A stretch of 64,000 nucleotides of DNA from Acorus gramineus (lineage: Eukaryota; Streptophyta; Magnoliopsida; Acorales; Acoraceae), in assembly GCA_030737835.1 (NCBI GenBank), contig JAUJYN010000019.1:1758433-1822432 (forward strand). Reading direction: 5' to 3'. The notes beneath the pieces were generated by a model. That model did no database searches. It saw nothing but the letters and a program-made list of their open reading frames with translations, and was not told where the DNA came from. Within the stretch, counting starts at the first letter, position 1. Each line of letters starts with the position of its first letter. Below are positions 32,736-43,677 of the stretch, piece after piece. The position numbers were made by a program, and so were the translations under genes.

Positions 32736-35033
32736 AAAGGGGGGACTTGACCAAGTCAAAGAAGACTTGGACCAAGTCAAATTTGACCATTGACTTGGTC
32801 AAATACATTTATTTTTTTGTGTTGTTGGGTTGACTCAAAGTCAAGCCCCACCAAACCCTAATTGTTCCAAGTGTGTGAGTGTGTGTGTGTGTGTGTGTGT
32901 GGCCCTATTTGTGGGCGTCCCCTTCTTTTCCCCATCTCACTCTCCCTCTCACACACTCCATCACTCATCCCCTCTTCTTTGTTTCTTCCATTAGAGTTAG
33001 TAGAAGAAGAAAAAGAAAACCCTAGAAGGGAAAAAGAAAGGTATGTGTGTGATCTACCTTTGAGTGGTGTTTGATTGTTTTCCCTTTTCTCTATCTCCCT
33101 CTCATGGCTTCCCCCACCCCTGTTTCAGCCATTTTTAGGGCTTGAGAGTGGCTGAGGTGGTGGTGGTCTTGGTGGTGGTGGTTGTGGTGGTTTGGTGCGC
33201 AAAGGGCACCCGAGCTTCCTCCCTTTTCCTTTCCCTCCTTGTTGGTAAGTCTTCCTCCTCCCTTAGCTTGTTTAGATGATTGATTAGGGTGTTTAAGTGG
33301 TTATGCATGCTTTGCATAGGTGGTAGGGGGTGTGGGTGGGCTGAGGAGGGGTGGAAGGGGCTCGGGCGCGCGCGCGGATCGCGCGTACGCGTAGACGCGG
33401 CGTGCGCGCTGGGTGCTGCGCGGGCGCGCAGTGCACGCGGGTACGCGCTAGGCTAGACGCGCGGTGCGCGCGGCAGCGCGTCTGGGCGCGCGGACAGGGG
33501 CGCTGCAGTGCGCCCGGGGGGCTGGGGCACGGCAGTGCGCCCGGGTGGCGTGCGTGCGCATTCGTGCGTGCGCGTGCGGGGGGCCATGCGTATGGCTGCC
33601 CGAGGGATCGGGTGGGTGTCGGGGCACTCGGACTCGCGTGCGTACGTGCGTGCTCGCATGCATGCGGGTCCGTATGCATGCTTGTCCGAGTATTGGGTAT
33701 TTCTAGTAAATTTCGTATGTATTTGTGTAGTTTACTCACCATATTGAATGCCCATGTCTTGCAGATCTTGGCGAACGGTCACGCAACGACCCGGGTTTCG
33801 GTGAGTGGGTCAATCCAACCTAGTAGGGAGGCGTTCGATGCACGTAGGCGTGCATTGCCCTCCTCTGGGGCACCATAATTGTATATTAACTTGTCATAAA
33901 TGAAAACTATGCGATGCATGATTAGGATGATGTGACCATGCCACATTAGACCTTGTATGCTAGGGATACGCACTCATATATCATGTATAGAGGCCCGTAC
34001 ATGCCTAGACACCATGTCCCTTGATTGGAAATCCCCGATCTATGCATGTTTCCCATTTAGTTTAATTTAATTAAATCAAAATGAGAGCATATAGTTATAA
34101 GCATGCATAGAGAATATTATAACCTTGTTGTTATAATATATGTTTCCCCGCATCTTAGTTATGCGCCCTGGAGGAATTCTTGAGAATTCGTGACATTAGT
34201 AGTGTTAGAAATCGTTGTCGATGGATCCAAGAGGATCGTATCCGTGTGGGTAGGCTGTTTTCTCCCTTTCGTTGGATCCGAGTAGGGACTCCCCGGCGTT
34301 GGAAAGCTGTCCTGACAGAGGGCTCCCATCTGTAGGTACCTCCGATGCGTCGGACAGTGCTGATCATGGGAGTATACCAGGTAGAGGCTACGGAGTGTGG
34401 GAGAGGCTACCGGGTAGATCAAGGGAGGTGAGCAGTCTAATCTGAAAAGGCCCATGTCCCCCCCCTTAAAGGGTGAGGGTGAGGGTGGGATGGGTCGGCG
34501 ATGTTACGACCCACTAAGCTTGTGTAGTTACTCCCGTTTAGGGACTATAATTATTTAAGGTTAATATGAGTTGTGTTGCATGGATTGTGCCATTCACTGA
34601 GTGTGTGGCTCACCCCTCGCACATTCTTTTCCTCCAATTGTTTCTGAGTCGGATCTGAAGGGGGAGCTCCCCGAGGCATCACAGCAGTAGAGGAGCATCA
34701 CGTTTTGGGTTCTACGAGTGAGAGGCCATCAGCATCCCCTTCTTGCTTGTATGTATTGTTGTCCGTGCTTGGGCACACACTTGTATTTGGATGTCTTTGT
34801 TTATATTGGCTCTCACAAGACAGTTGATTATGTATTCTGGTCTGTAATATGTTCTTGAATTACAGACTTAGTCGTTTAAGCTTCCGCTATATGTATATAT
34901 ATTATGTCAGCTACATTATTGATTGTGTTGTCACTCTTGATGTTGTTTAGAGTATTTTATTGATCTCCTGTATAGACTGCTGATATTATATATATTTGCC
35001 ACGTATCGGGGACGGCCGCCTTGGGGCGTGACA
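32736..35033 (+). repeat. 3' LTR of element 3, U3-truncated (sense arm of the palindrome)
   Basis: Begins at about LTR position 266 within the TTGAC array and runs to GGGGCGTGACA, followed by AGATC. It closely matches the 5' LTR of element 3, including the TTTTGGGTTCT insert near 34702. The GC-rich core is shorter (about 33360-33660). The 36-nt block is at 33765-33800, and the second acceptor has lost its AG (CCTCCAATTG near 34635). Confidence 0.88.
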
Positions 35034-35038
35034 AGATC

Positions 35039-37371
35039 ATTTAAACCTTTGATTTCCTTTTTGTGACTTGTTTTGGTTTGTTGATTTGGATTCTTATTTG
35101 GGGGAAAATTACATTCATTTTTGCTCTAGGGTTTTAGTTCTTGATTTGGAGAAGAAGAAAAAGGATAAGTTGGAGTTAGAGCTATTATGGATGCATGGTG
35201 AGAGTCCTTTTTCTCTTATTTCTTTTCAATGGTTGTGGTTATTTGCTTTTTGGGGCTAAAGTGTGGTGTTATTAATGAGTGTTGAATATTTATGAGTGAG
35301 TTGGAGAATTTGTAGGACACAAGGTTCATTCTTTTGTTTCATATCATTAGAATTGTATGTTCATCATCTTATCTTTGAAGTTCATGAATTTTTGGGCATG
35401 GAAATGAGTTATTTTTGTGATGTTTTAGTTGCTAACTCATGTTCTATGTAATTGGGCTGAGGTATAGACTTTGATTTTGAAGTTTGATATGAAATTTGTT
35501 GGAATTGAGTAATTTTGGGTTCATATAACTGCTGCCCAGATTTATATAGTTGCTGCCCAAGTTCATTTTTGTGTAGGTGTGATGTTTTCTTGTTGATATA
35601 TAGGGGATTTAAATTGTGGGATGGTCAATGGATGAATGGCTTTTGATGATGTAGAATAATTGGTTTTTATAGTTGGAAGTTTAGGGTGTGATTTGCATTT
35701 ATTGGATAGGACCTTGGAATGTGTTCTAGATTAGTTTTTCATGCATGGACACTTTATTTCTTGGCTGATTTGATTATGTTTGTGTATCAGAGGGGGTCAC
35801 CTCAATGTGAAAATGTGGTGATCTTGTATTCAAGCTTATGGTGGGAATAACCATACTACCATGAGTCCAATAGTGATCATGATACTATTGGACTATCCAA
35901 GGCATGTGATTCATCGCGGGAGGTAGTACTCGTCTCGGTGAGTGGATCTAACTTGACATTCTGATAGTATAGTTCTATGCTAAGTCATGTTTATGGTAAC
36001 TATAAGATTATTAAGGTATGCATGACTTGGTGTCATCCATAAATATATTAAGACATGATTAAATATGTTCAATTGGGATTTCATGAATACTTGACATATA
36101 TGTAATTATACTACATTCTCACATGCTGATACATTAGTTTAACCTGGAATGTGTAGTTATAAGTAGGATTTGATATTATTGTATCATGTCATATCTTCAA
36201 TGCATATTAAGTTATGTTTTCTTCATGTTTTATAGATCTTTGCTTCATAATCTAGTTAGAGACATCATTAGGAATAGGGGATCTGATCGGATGGGTCGAT
36301 CCCGTTGCCTGTTATGGCTTATCTCGTAAGGCCTCAACCGGTGTGTGTTGAGCCTGCTTGGGGTCGCCTAATTATGATGCTTCGTGTGAGTCATGAGTGC
36401 GCACCTACAATTGAGGCGAGGGAAAACTCTAGGTATCCTTCACGAGGGAGCATTTTTGAGGTTCATCTAGGATGCCCACGGTATCCAGTAGATCAAATCG
36501 GCTACACGTCAGAGTGGTTGGATGACGGAGAGCTTTAGCCAAGATTGTGGGTTTGACAACCCTGTTTTCAAAGTGATGATGCCCAAGGCGGGTTCCATTG
36601 GTGCGATTTATATTGTAGTCGGGCTTTGGTGGACTTAATAGGTGGAGTGGAACTCCCTGTATTGGTCGAGCCGATGCATTTGCACTAATGGATCCCCTAG
36701 GAGAAGTCACTACACGACAGGAAAAAATGTGAGACGTTTGTGTGTAGTGACATTTCAGTCACTCGAGTATATATGTATAGCGTTGCTAACATGGGATGGA
36801 TCCCCTGTGGTATGGGACGCAGACGGATCTGTCTTTATGTTAGGGACATAAAGAGGTAGTGTGAGTCGGCCTGTATTAATTTAATCATTGATGTAATTAT
36901 TTATGGAAAGAACTGTACTTTGAGGTGTCTTGTAGTTAGTTCCATTCACGAGGCCTTCACCGGCTTACCCCTCTATTGTTATGGGTTTCTTCCAAGTGCT
37001 GCAAAGGGTGGGGGACAGGATCAGTGAGTTTGGGGTACAGTAGGAGCTTCTTGTGTGTCTCCCGATGATTTGACTAGAGCCTGTCAGCTATTTTGTGATC
37101 CTTTTTTATCAAGTCTTTTGTAGCACTTGTTGGTATGTATCATATAACTTTGTAATTATGACTTATGTTCACACGGGACGGCGATTGTGTATTCTTTTGA
37201 GGGCCAATGTTATATGTTTCTTGGCCTTGTGTTGTTAATATATGTATATACTCTTCCGCTGTTATCTCTAGTGATTCAGTCCTCTGTTATTTTGTTGTTT
37301 AATCTTGTCTTGACATACTCAGTATCATACACTTGTCACCCCTCAGAGACGGCCGCTCTTGGGGTGTGACA
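35039..37371 (+). repeat. solo LTR F, right part
   Basis: Continues LTR F after element 3 and ends TTGGGGTGTGACA, followed by AGTAT (37372-37376). It has a partial match to the microexon region (GTCTCGGTGAGTGG near 35932) but lacks the GC-rich core. With the left part it makes one LTR of about 2.9 kb with matching duplications and no internal region, hence a solo LTR. No gene is visible in this AT-rich stretch. Confidence 0.82.
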
Positions 37372-37376
37372 AGTAT

Positions 37377-38089
37377 ACTCTGGGTATGTTACGCCTAACG
37401 CTTGAGGTATTGTAGTGTATCTCTACCTCATAGTTGTTAGACTCGTTGTATCTTGTTATCCAGTAAATACCATGTGTTATGGATAATAGTTGTTCCTCCC
37501 TGACTGTCCCAAGAGCCTCCCTCCGAGAGTGAGGGTGAGGGTGAGGTTGGTCACGCCATCACGCGACCTTGTTATCCTTTGGGTTTCTACCCATGTTGTT
37601 CCTCGAAAGGAATTTGCCTTAGTATTGAATTGTTGTAATGGTGTTTGGTTTCCAGCCACTCACTGAGCTTGTAGCTCACCCCTCGCGTACTGTTTCTTTT
37701 ACAGGGGCGGTGTTGGGCGTGGAGCTGGAGCTTCCCTATGGCGCGGTCTTATGTGCGTGGAGCGTTCTGTCCGGCAGTTGGCGAGTGCGAGGCTGTCAGC
37801 AATCCTAGAGTCATGTATTTGTTAATCGTGTGTGTTGCACATGATGTATTTTATTTGGATTAGACTTGGCTCTCACAGGACAGTGATTGTGTATTCGAGT
37901 CTGTAATAATGTTTTGGTTTACAGACTTATTGATATTTTTATGCTTCCGCATTTTAGTTGAACTATCAGTTATCATTGTTTTGCCAGCTTTGTGTGTTAT
38001 TTATTGGAGTCATTGTTGACCTCTTGTACTTGATAGCTGATACTTTATCTATTGCCACATCTCGGGGACGGCCGCCCTGGGGAGTGACA
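37377..38089 (+). repeat. 5' LTR of element D, right part
   Basis: Matches the end of the LTR at 56140-59746, including GCTCACCCCTCGCGTAC...TTTTACAG (ending about 37704) and CTTGGCTCTCACAGG. It ends GGGGAGTGACA. It has a single copy of the TGAGGTAT...CTCTACCTC unit, which is duplicated in the 3' LTR. Confidence 0.85.
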
Positions 38090-38094
38090 AAAGT

Positions 38095-38106
38095 TGGTAT
38101 CAAAGC
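38095..38106 (+). other. primer binding site of element D, one mismatch
   Basis: TGGTATCAAAGC differs from the canonical site at one position (G to A), five bases after the LTR end. The change fits age-related decay. Confidence 0.85.
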
Positions 38107-38201
38107 CTGGTCTTGTCAGAGCCTAAGTCTGGTCGTATTGATGAGTCGTAGGATTGTCATCCAAGTACTTTGGTTTTCAAAGTTTATCTTAGGTTGCTGA
38201 C

Positions 38202-40440
38202 ATGCCTCCTCGTATCCGTGGACGTGGACGTGGCCACCCCTGGACCCCCCCTTAAGTTGTCGACTGGGTCGACTAAATAGGGTTAGTTGTTGGGTCCCTT
38301 GTTGTGGGATTAAGGCTTGGGCAGGAGTTTCCAGCTTAGTAGTATGGTAGTGATGAATTAGTTGCAATTTCTAAGGTATGGATCGCGTCTCGATAATGGA
38401 GCTTCGTTCCCGTGCATCGGTATTGCTGGTAACCATGGAGTTCGTGTGCGGCGCCAGTTTCAAGTTTTGAGGATGTGGCATATTGTTCATTAATGGGCAA
38501 TGTCTTCTTCCATTTTCCTGCTCAGGATTAAGGGGCCTTGCGGGGTCATCGTTGAGACCCGGGCTAGGGTACTCCGTGTTCCTTGTTTGGTTGTCGGGAT
38601 ATCCTATATTGGGACCTCATGGTGCCCTCCCAAGGGGTTCTTTTCCCGAGTCAGGGAATATCTTTGAAACATCTATTTGATGATTTCCTTTTCCTCTCAC
38701 TTGGAAGGTGCTGTAGTGAGTGGTGATGCGTACGATCGGGATTGGGTGCGTCCTTTTTGCAGCTTGGTGGGCGATCGCTTATGGACTGGGTTCCATAGCC
38801 ACATCTGGAGTCACTTCTATATATTATCATGCGTTGAGGCTACCCGGTAGAGACCAGAGCCCTGTGAGGTGCTCCCAGGTACTATCCAAGACGCTTGTTG
38901 GTGTGCCCATATGGCAGAGATAGTGGACATGGGAGGCTACCAGGTAGAGGCCACACCGGGAGAGGGCTACCGGATGATATCGAGAGCGTGGACTCCCCGT
39001 GATGAAGTTGCCCATTGATTGCAGGATGCTGGAGTTCCAATGGTTGTGATTGGGCGACCTGTTGTTGGCGGCATGTGGAGCATAGTTGTTGATACTGTCG
39101 TGTTTTGCCCCCACATTGGTCGTAAATGGAGAGACGCGATGCAAGTGTTCATGATGGAACTCAATCGCCGTTTCGGGTAGATGACGTCGCACAGGCACTG
39201 TCGAGATTTGATGACCTCCTGTTGCACATCTTGCAGATTAAGTGCTGTTGGGCGGCTTACCCAGCATGTCAGGGTCATCATGAGCACCAGGCCGAGGAGC
39301 ATTGACATGCTCGAGGAGCAGAATTTGGACTTAATCGTTCGAGGAGTTGTTTTGATCTCCCCGTGGAGGTTGAAGATCAAGTACCCCTTGCTGCGAATTG
39401 ATGATCTATTTGACCAGCTCTAGGAACAGTGTCTTCTCTTAGATCGATCTTCGCGCAGGGTACCACAAATTGGAGATCCGAGAGTTGGACATCCCATAGA
39501 TGGCCTTTCATGACCATTTCGGGCACTACGAGTTTTAAGTACTGCCGTCAAGGTTGATGAATGCGCCGGATGCCTTCGTGGATCTCAAAAGTTTATTGGG
39601 CTTCTGTGGACTACTTTAAGGTAGTCTTCATCGAGGTTGCTGGTGGCGCGAAGTAAAGCCGATATGGGTAACTTTGTTTCCCCTAGTTAGCTCGTCCTCA
39701 AGCAAAGTTTGGGAATCATCATCGCATTGGAATGCGTCAATCCATTGAGATTCCTCAGTGGATGTGGGAGTGGGTTATCAGGGATTGTTGCAGGCTCGCT
39801 AAAGTCACGTTCGGGTCGCGACGCCATCTAGCTGACCATTGACTGACTGACTAAGTCCTCGCTTCCCTCCCTATCCAATTGACTGAGTCTCGGACGCCTT
39901 GACGCGGGTATTTGCCTTCGTGATTCTTCGTCTACATGGCACTCCGGTCGGTGCTATTTCAGGTTGAGACACAAGGGTTACTTCAGGGTGCTGGCGTAGC
40001 GTAGCCTTTAGCAGGCTTTGGCGCGAGCCTCCATTTTAAAGTATAGCGTTTCACCGCCGATGTATGGCCAAGAAAACAGGACGATTCAGACCTTGGAGGA
40101 CATGCTAAGTGCCTGCGTGCTCGATGTTAAGGGCAGTTGGGTAGGGCACCACTCATTTGGTAGGGTTTTCCTACAAGACGACTGCCATTTGAGCATCCAG
40201 ATGGAACTGTAAAAAGCCACTCTACGAGCGTAGTTTTATACCTCTCTCATGTTGGGACGGTTGGAGAGCACCAATTGGAGGGGCCAAGAGTTAATTAAAT
40301 TGACCCTGCGGTTGCCAAGATGGTTCGTGTGTGCATCCGCACCTCTCGGACCGACAGAAGGGCTACGTAGATCATCGTCGCTAGGAGCTTACCTTCGTGT
40401 TTGGCGACCATGTTTTCCTAAAGGTGTCCTAGTTTAAGGG
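38202..40440 (+). pseudogene. gag-pol relic of element D (left portion)
   Basis: Only islands remain. The gag start (MPPRIRGRGRG) is at 38202. LTR-like and unassigned DNA follows, with the 120-bp module at 38532-38647 and a GGCTACC module near 38930-38975. RT pieces lie at about 39340-39600 ([13 protein letters not shown], then a GHYEF-type segment followed by a stop). Integrase pieces lie at about 39640-40200 (IPQW-like, SGRDAI-like and TIQTLEDML segments) and the module after the core up to about 40435. Stops and frameshifts are dense; gag body, protease and RNase H are unrecognisable. The relic is cut at 40440 by an antisense LTR and resumes near 55710. Confidence 0.75.
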
Positions 40441-41361
40441 TGTCACGCCCCAGGGCGGCCGTCCCCGAGACGTGGCAATAATAAAATATCAGCTATCAAT
40501 ACCTAAGGTCAATAAAGACTCCAACAACAACACACAAGGTGGCAAAGCAAGGATAATGATAACTGACTGAAAAAGCGGAAGCATAATATATAAACAATGT
40601 CTGTAAATCAAAAATATTATTACAGACTCGAATACACAATCACTGTCCTGTGAGAGCCAAGTCTAGACCAAAGAAAATACAACTTGTGCCACATGCACGA
40701 TTTACAATACATAAAATGACTCTAGGACTGCTGACAGCCTCGCACTCGCCACCCGCCGGAAGAACGCTCCACGCCCATAAGACCACGCCACAGGAAAGCT
40801 CCAGCTCCACGCCCAACACTGCTCCTGAAAAGAAACAGTCTGCGAGGGGTGAGCTACAAGCTCAGTGAGTGGCTGGAAACCAATCACCATACTACAGTTC
40901 AATACATAATCAATTTCCTTTCAAGGAAAACATGGGTGGAAACCCATGGATAACTGGGTCACGCGGCGGCGCGACCAACCTCACCCTCACCTCACTCCCG
41001 GAGGGAGACTCTTGGGACTTTTGGGGAGAGACCATACCGTCGGTCGAAGAGACCCGGAATTACTGGTCTACACAACACTACTGGATCATCTACATCTAGA
41101 TAACTGCCCCACGATGTCTTTCAACATCGATTCACAACCGGACGAAACAACTATGGGAACGGACGAACAACGAATGGGTCACGCGGTGATGTGTCTTCAC
41201 CACATCCTCACCCTCACTCCCGGAGGGAGACTCTTGGGACTTTTGGAAGAGACTTAGACTGCTCTACACCCTTGGTCCCCCGCGTAGCCTCTACCTGGTA
41301 TACTCCCACCATTAGTACGCTTCCGACCGCGTCGGTGGTACCTACGAACGGGAGCCCACTC
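40441..41361 (-). repeat. antisense LTR 3' part, LTR C-like
   Basis: Starts with the terminus TGTCACGCCCC and is the reverse complement of sequence like 20270-21198, including the GAGGGTGAGG segments and the GCTTCCGACCGCGTCGG-type module. It breaks at about 41358 within GGGAGCCC, joined through about four extra bases to the pol of element 4. With 54106-55705 it probably formed one antisense LTR inserted in the pol of element D. The flanks AAGGG (40436-40440) and AACTG (55706-55710) match only partly. Confidence 0.7.
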
Positions 41362-43562
41362 CACGGTCCGCTTGTTTAGTTGCCTGTAATCAATACAAAG
41401 CCGCAGCGAACCATCCTTCTTCCGCACAACCAAAATAGGGGCTCCCCACGGAGAAACACTCGGACGTGCGAAGCCCTTCTCTAGCAACTCCTCCAACTGC
41501 TCCTTGAGCACCTTCAACTCTGCTGGGGCCATCCGGTACAGAGCTCTCGAAATCGGCTCGGTCCCCGGAATTAGATTTATCTCAAACTCGATCGCACGAT
41601 CCGGCGGTAATCCCGAAAGATCATCGGGGAAAACCTCGGGATACTCTGCCACGATCGGAGTCTGACTGATATCTACCCGCAGCGGTGCGTCCTCCTCAGC
41701 AATATACGCCAGAAAGCCCTCGCATCCTCCCTGAAGGAGTCTCCACGCCTGAATGGACGACACGAACCCCAAAGGGGCTATGTCACGATCACCCACGAAC
41801 TGGAAGGACCTCCGACCCGGAAGGTGGAAAGACACCGACTTGGCAAAACAGTCGATGCTGGCGTGACTAGCTGAGAGCCAATCCATTCCCAGGATGGCAT
41901 CGAAGTCCGTCATGGCGAGCTCTACCAACTCCACTGGAAACTCATGCTCCGCAATCACCACGGTACACCCTCGGTAAACAGAACGGAGGAGAATACGGTC
42001 TCCGATGGGCAATGATACCTCCAGCATAACATCAAGAGGGGCGTGCGCCAAGCCAGTCCGTCTCGCGAAAGAGGGAGACACGAACGAGTGCGTGGCTCCG
42101 GAATCAAATAACACATATGCAGGGAGCTGGGAAATCAAAACAATACCTCGGACCACGCTACCCGAAGCCTGCGCCTCCTCGGCCGAAAGTGCTGCAACTC
42201 TGCCCTGAACAAACTACGGCTGAGGAGCAGGGGCACGCCTCACAGGCTGCACTGGCTGCCTCCTCTGGTCAACACGGCCACCCTGTGGCTGCTGCTGCTG
42301 ACACTGAGGCTGCTGCTGGCGCTGAGGCTGCTGCTGCTGCTGGTACGGCTGCTGCTGTAGCTGCTGCTGCTGCTACGGAGGCAGCACGCGGGGTTGGCCA
42401 ACATCAGGGCAATCATATGCGATATGCCCGACGCGCCGACAATGGTAACAGCGCCGCTTCTCCGGCTGCATGGCCTGGACTGGTACTGCCGCAATGGGTG
42501 CTGGACCTCGCACTAGCACCACATCGACTGGAGTAGCGGCAGCCACTGACTGATCAAAGCGGGGCCGCTTCTTCTTGCGCTGTCCCTGGTCCTGGCTCCT
42601 GGGAGGTCTCTGGTCTGCAGAAGGGGTTGGAACCCCCATGGAGACCCCGAGGTCTCGCTCGACTGTCTTCGCCCGAGACACCAAGTCCGAGTACCTCGTG
42701 AATGCCTGAGAGGTGACATGCACCCGAATGGTGCTAATGAGACCCATCTCGAAGCGACGGCACCACGTCTCCTCATCCATCACCAAGGCTGGGGCGAACC
42801 TGGAAAGCCTCGTGAAGCGTGTGGAGTAGTCAGTGACTGACAAGGAGCCCTGCGTCAGCTGCTCGAACTCCCGCATCACGATCTAGCGTGTCAAAAATGG
42901 GAAGTACTAGTCTAGAAAATACCTCCGGAACCCCGCCCATAGAAGTCGCTCCACTCCCTCGGGAATGTCCACCGATCGGGTAGCCCACCAGTCGGCGGCG
43001 CTACCCTTCAGCATGAAGGTGGCCAGGGAGACACGCTGGCGGTCAGTGCAGTGCATGGTCGAGAAGATCTTGTCCACCTCCATCAACCATCGCTCAGGGG
43101 CAAGGGGGTCCGCCGTCTGTCCATGGAACTCAGGAGGGTGGAGCTTCAGAAAGGCAGTGAGGCCACTCTGAGCACTCGCGCTGCAGCCTCTAGCTCCACC
43201 TCCCTCTCCAGGGGATCCTGAACTCCCACCACTGGAATCACCACGGGAACAGGAGGTACATCGGGCACCACTGGTGGATCTGCCACCAAGGGGACCTGTG
43301 GTACAGCCTCGCGGGCCGCCCTCAGCTCCTGGATCTCTCGAGCCTGCTCAGCTAACGCCCTAGTCTGGGCCTCCAGTGCTCTGGTCTGAGTCTCCACCAG
43401 ATCTGCTATCCGAGCGTAAGCACGCTCCCATGCAGGAGGCTCCTGCGCCAGTCCTGGCCCCATAGCCGAGGACTCTCCAGTAGCATCCTCGCCTCTGGTA
43501 GGTCCGGGAACCTCCAAAGGCCGAGAGGGACCACGCCCACACATTCCTCTGCGAGGAGGCAT
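41362..43562 (-). pseudogene. gag-pol: gag-protease-RT fragment of element 4
   Basis: Starts at 43562 (MPPRRGMCGRG). The gag coiled coil is open. A one-base deletion near 43172 shifts the frame, and TAG codons and changes near 42885-42910 break the capsid domain. The zinc knuckle (CYHC...GH...C, about 42410-42455) keeps all four ligands. TAG follows in the Gln-rich linker (about 42370) and near 42213. The protease DSGA (about 42105) and the segment to the start of RT (DYRQLNKRT) are open. The remainder of RT, RNase H and integrase is deleted at the junction with the antisense LTR. Confidence 0.88.
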
Positions 43563-43660
43563 ATCAGCAACCTAAGAAAACCAGACACTAGGATCAGAAT
43601 ACTCATATAGAAATCCTAGGACTCATCTCTAAGAAAAACAATTGGCTCTGACAGGACCAG

Positions 43661-43672
43661 GCTCTGATACCA
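43661..43672 (-). other. primer binding site of element 4
   Basis: TGGTATCAGAGC on the minus strand, five bases inside the LTR end at 43678. Confidence 0.94.
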
Positions 43673-43677
43673 ACTTT

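Larger units (their letters stand above)
24058..35033 (+). mobile_element. element 3: chromovirus with a palindromic LTR 3' half, TSD AGATC
   Basis: Bounded by AGATC at 24053-24057 and 35034-35038. Order: full 5' LTR, primer site, gag-pol broken off in the integrase zinc finger, then an LTR in antisense (30397 to about 32735) fused near its U3 to a sense LTR (about 32736-35033) that supplies the right end. The integrase core, chromodomain, polypurine tract and first 250-270 bp of the 3' LTR are gone. It inserted into LTR F. Confidence 0.9.

Noticed and set aside
40436..40440. AAGGG/AACTG as a proven target duplication for the antisense LTR in element D
   Set aside because: Only three of five bases agree, so it supports the nesting model weakly at best.
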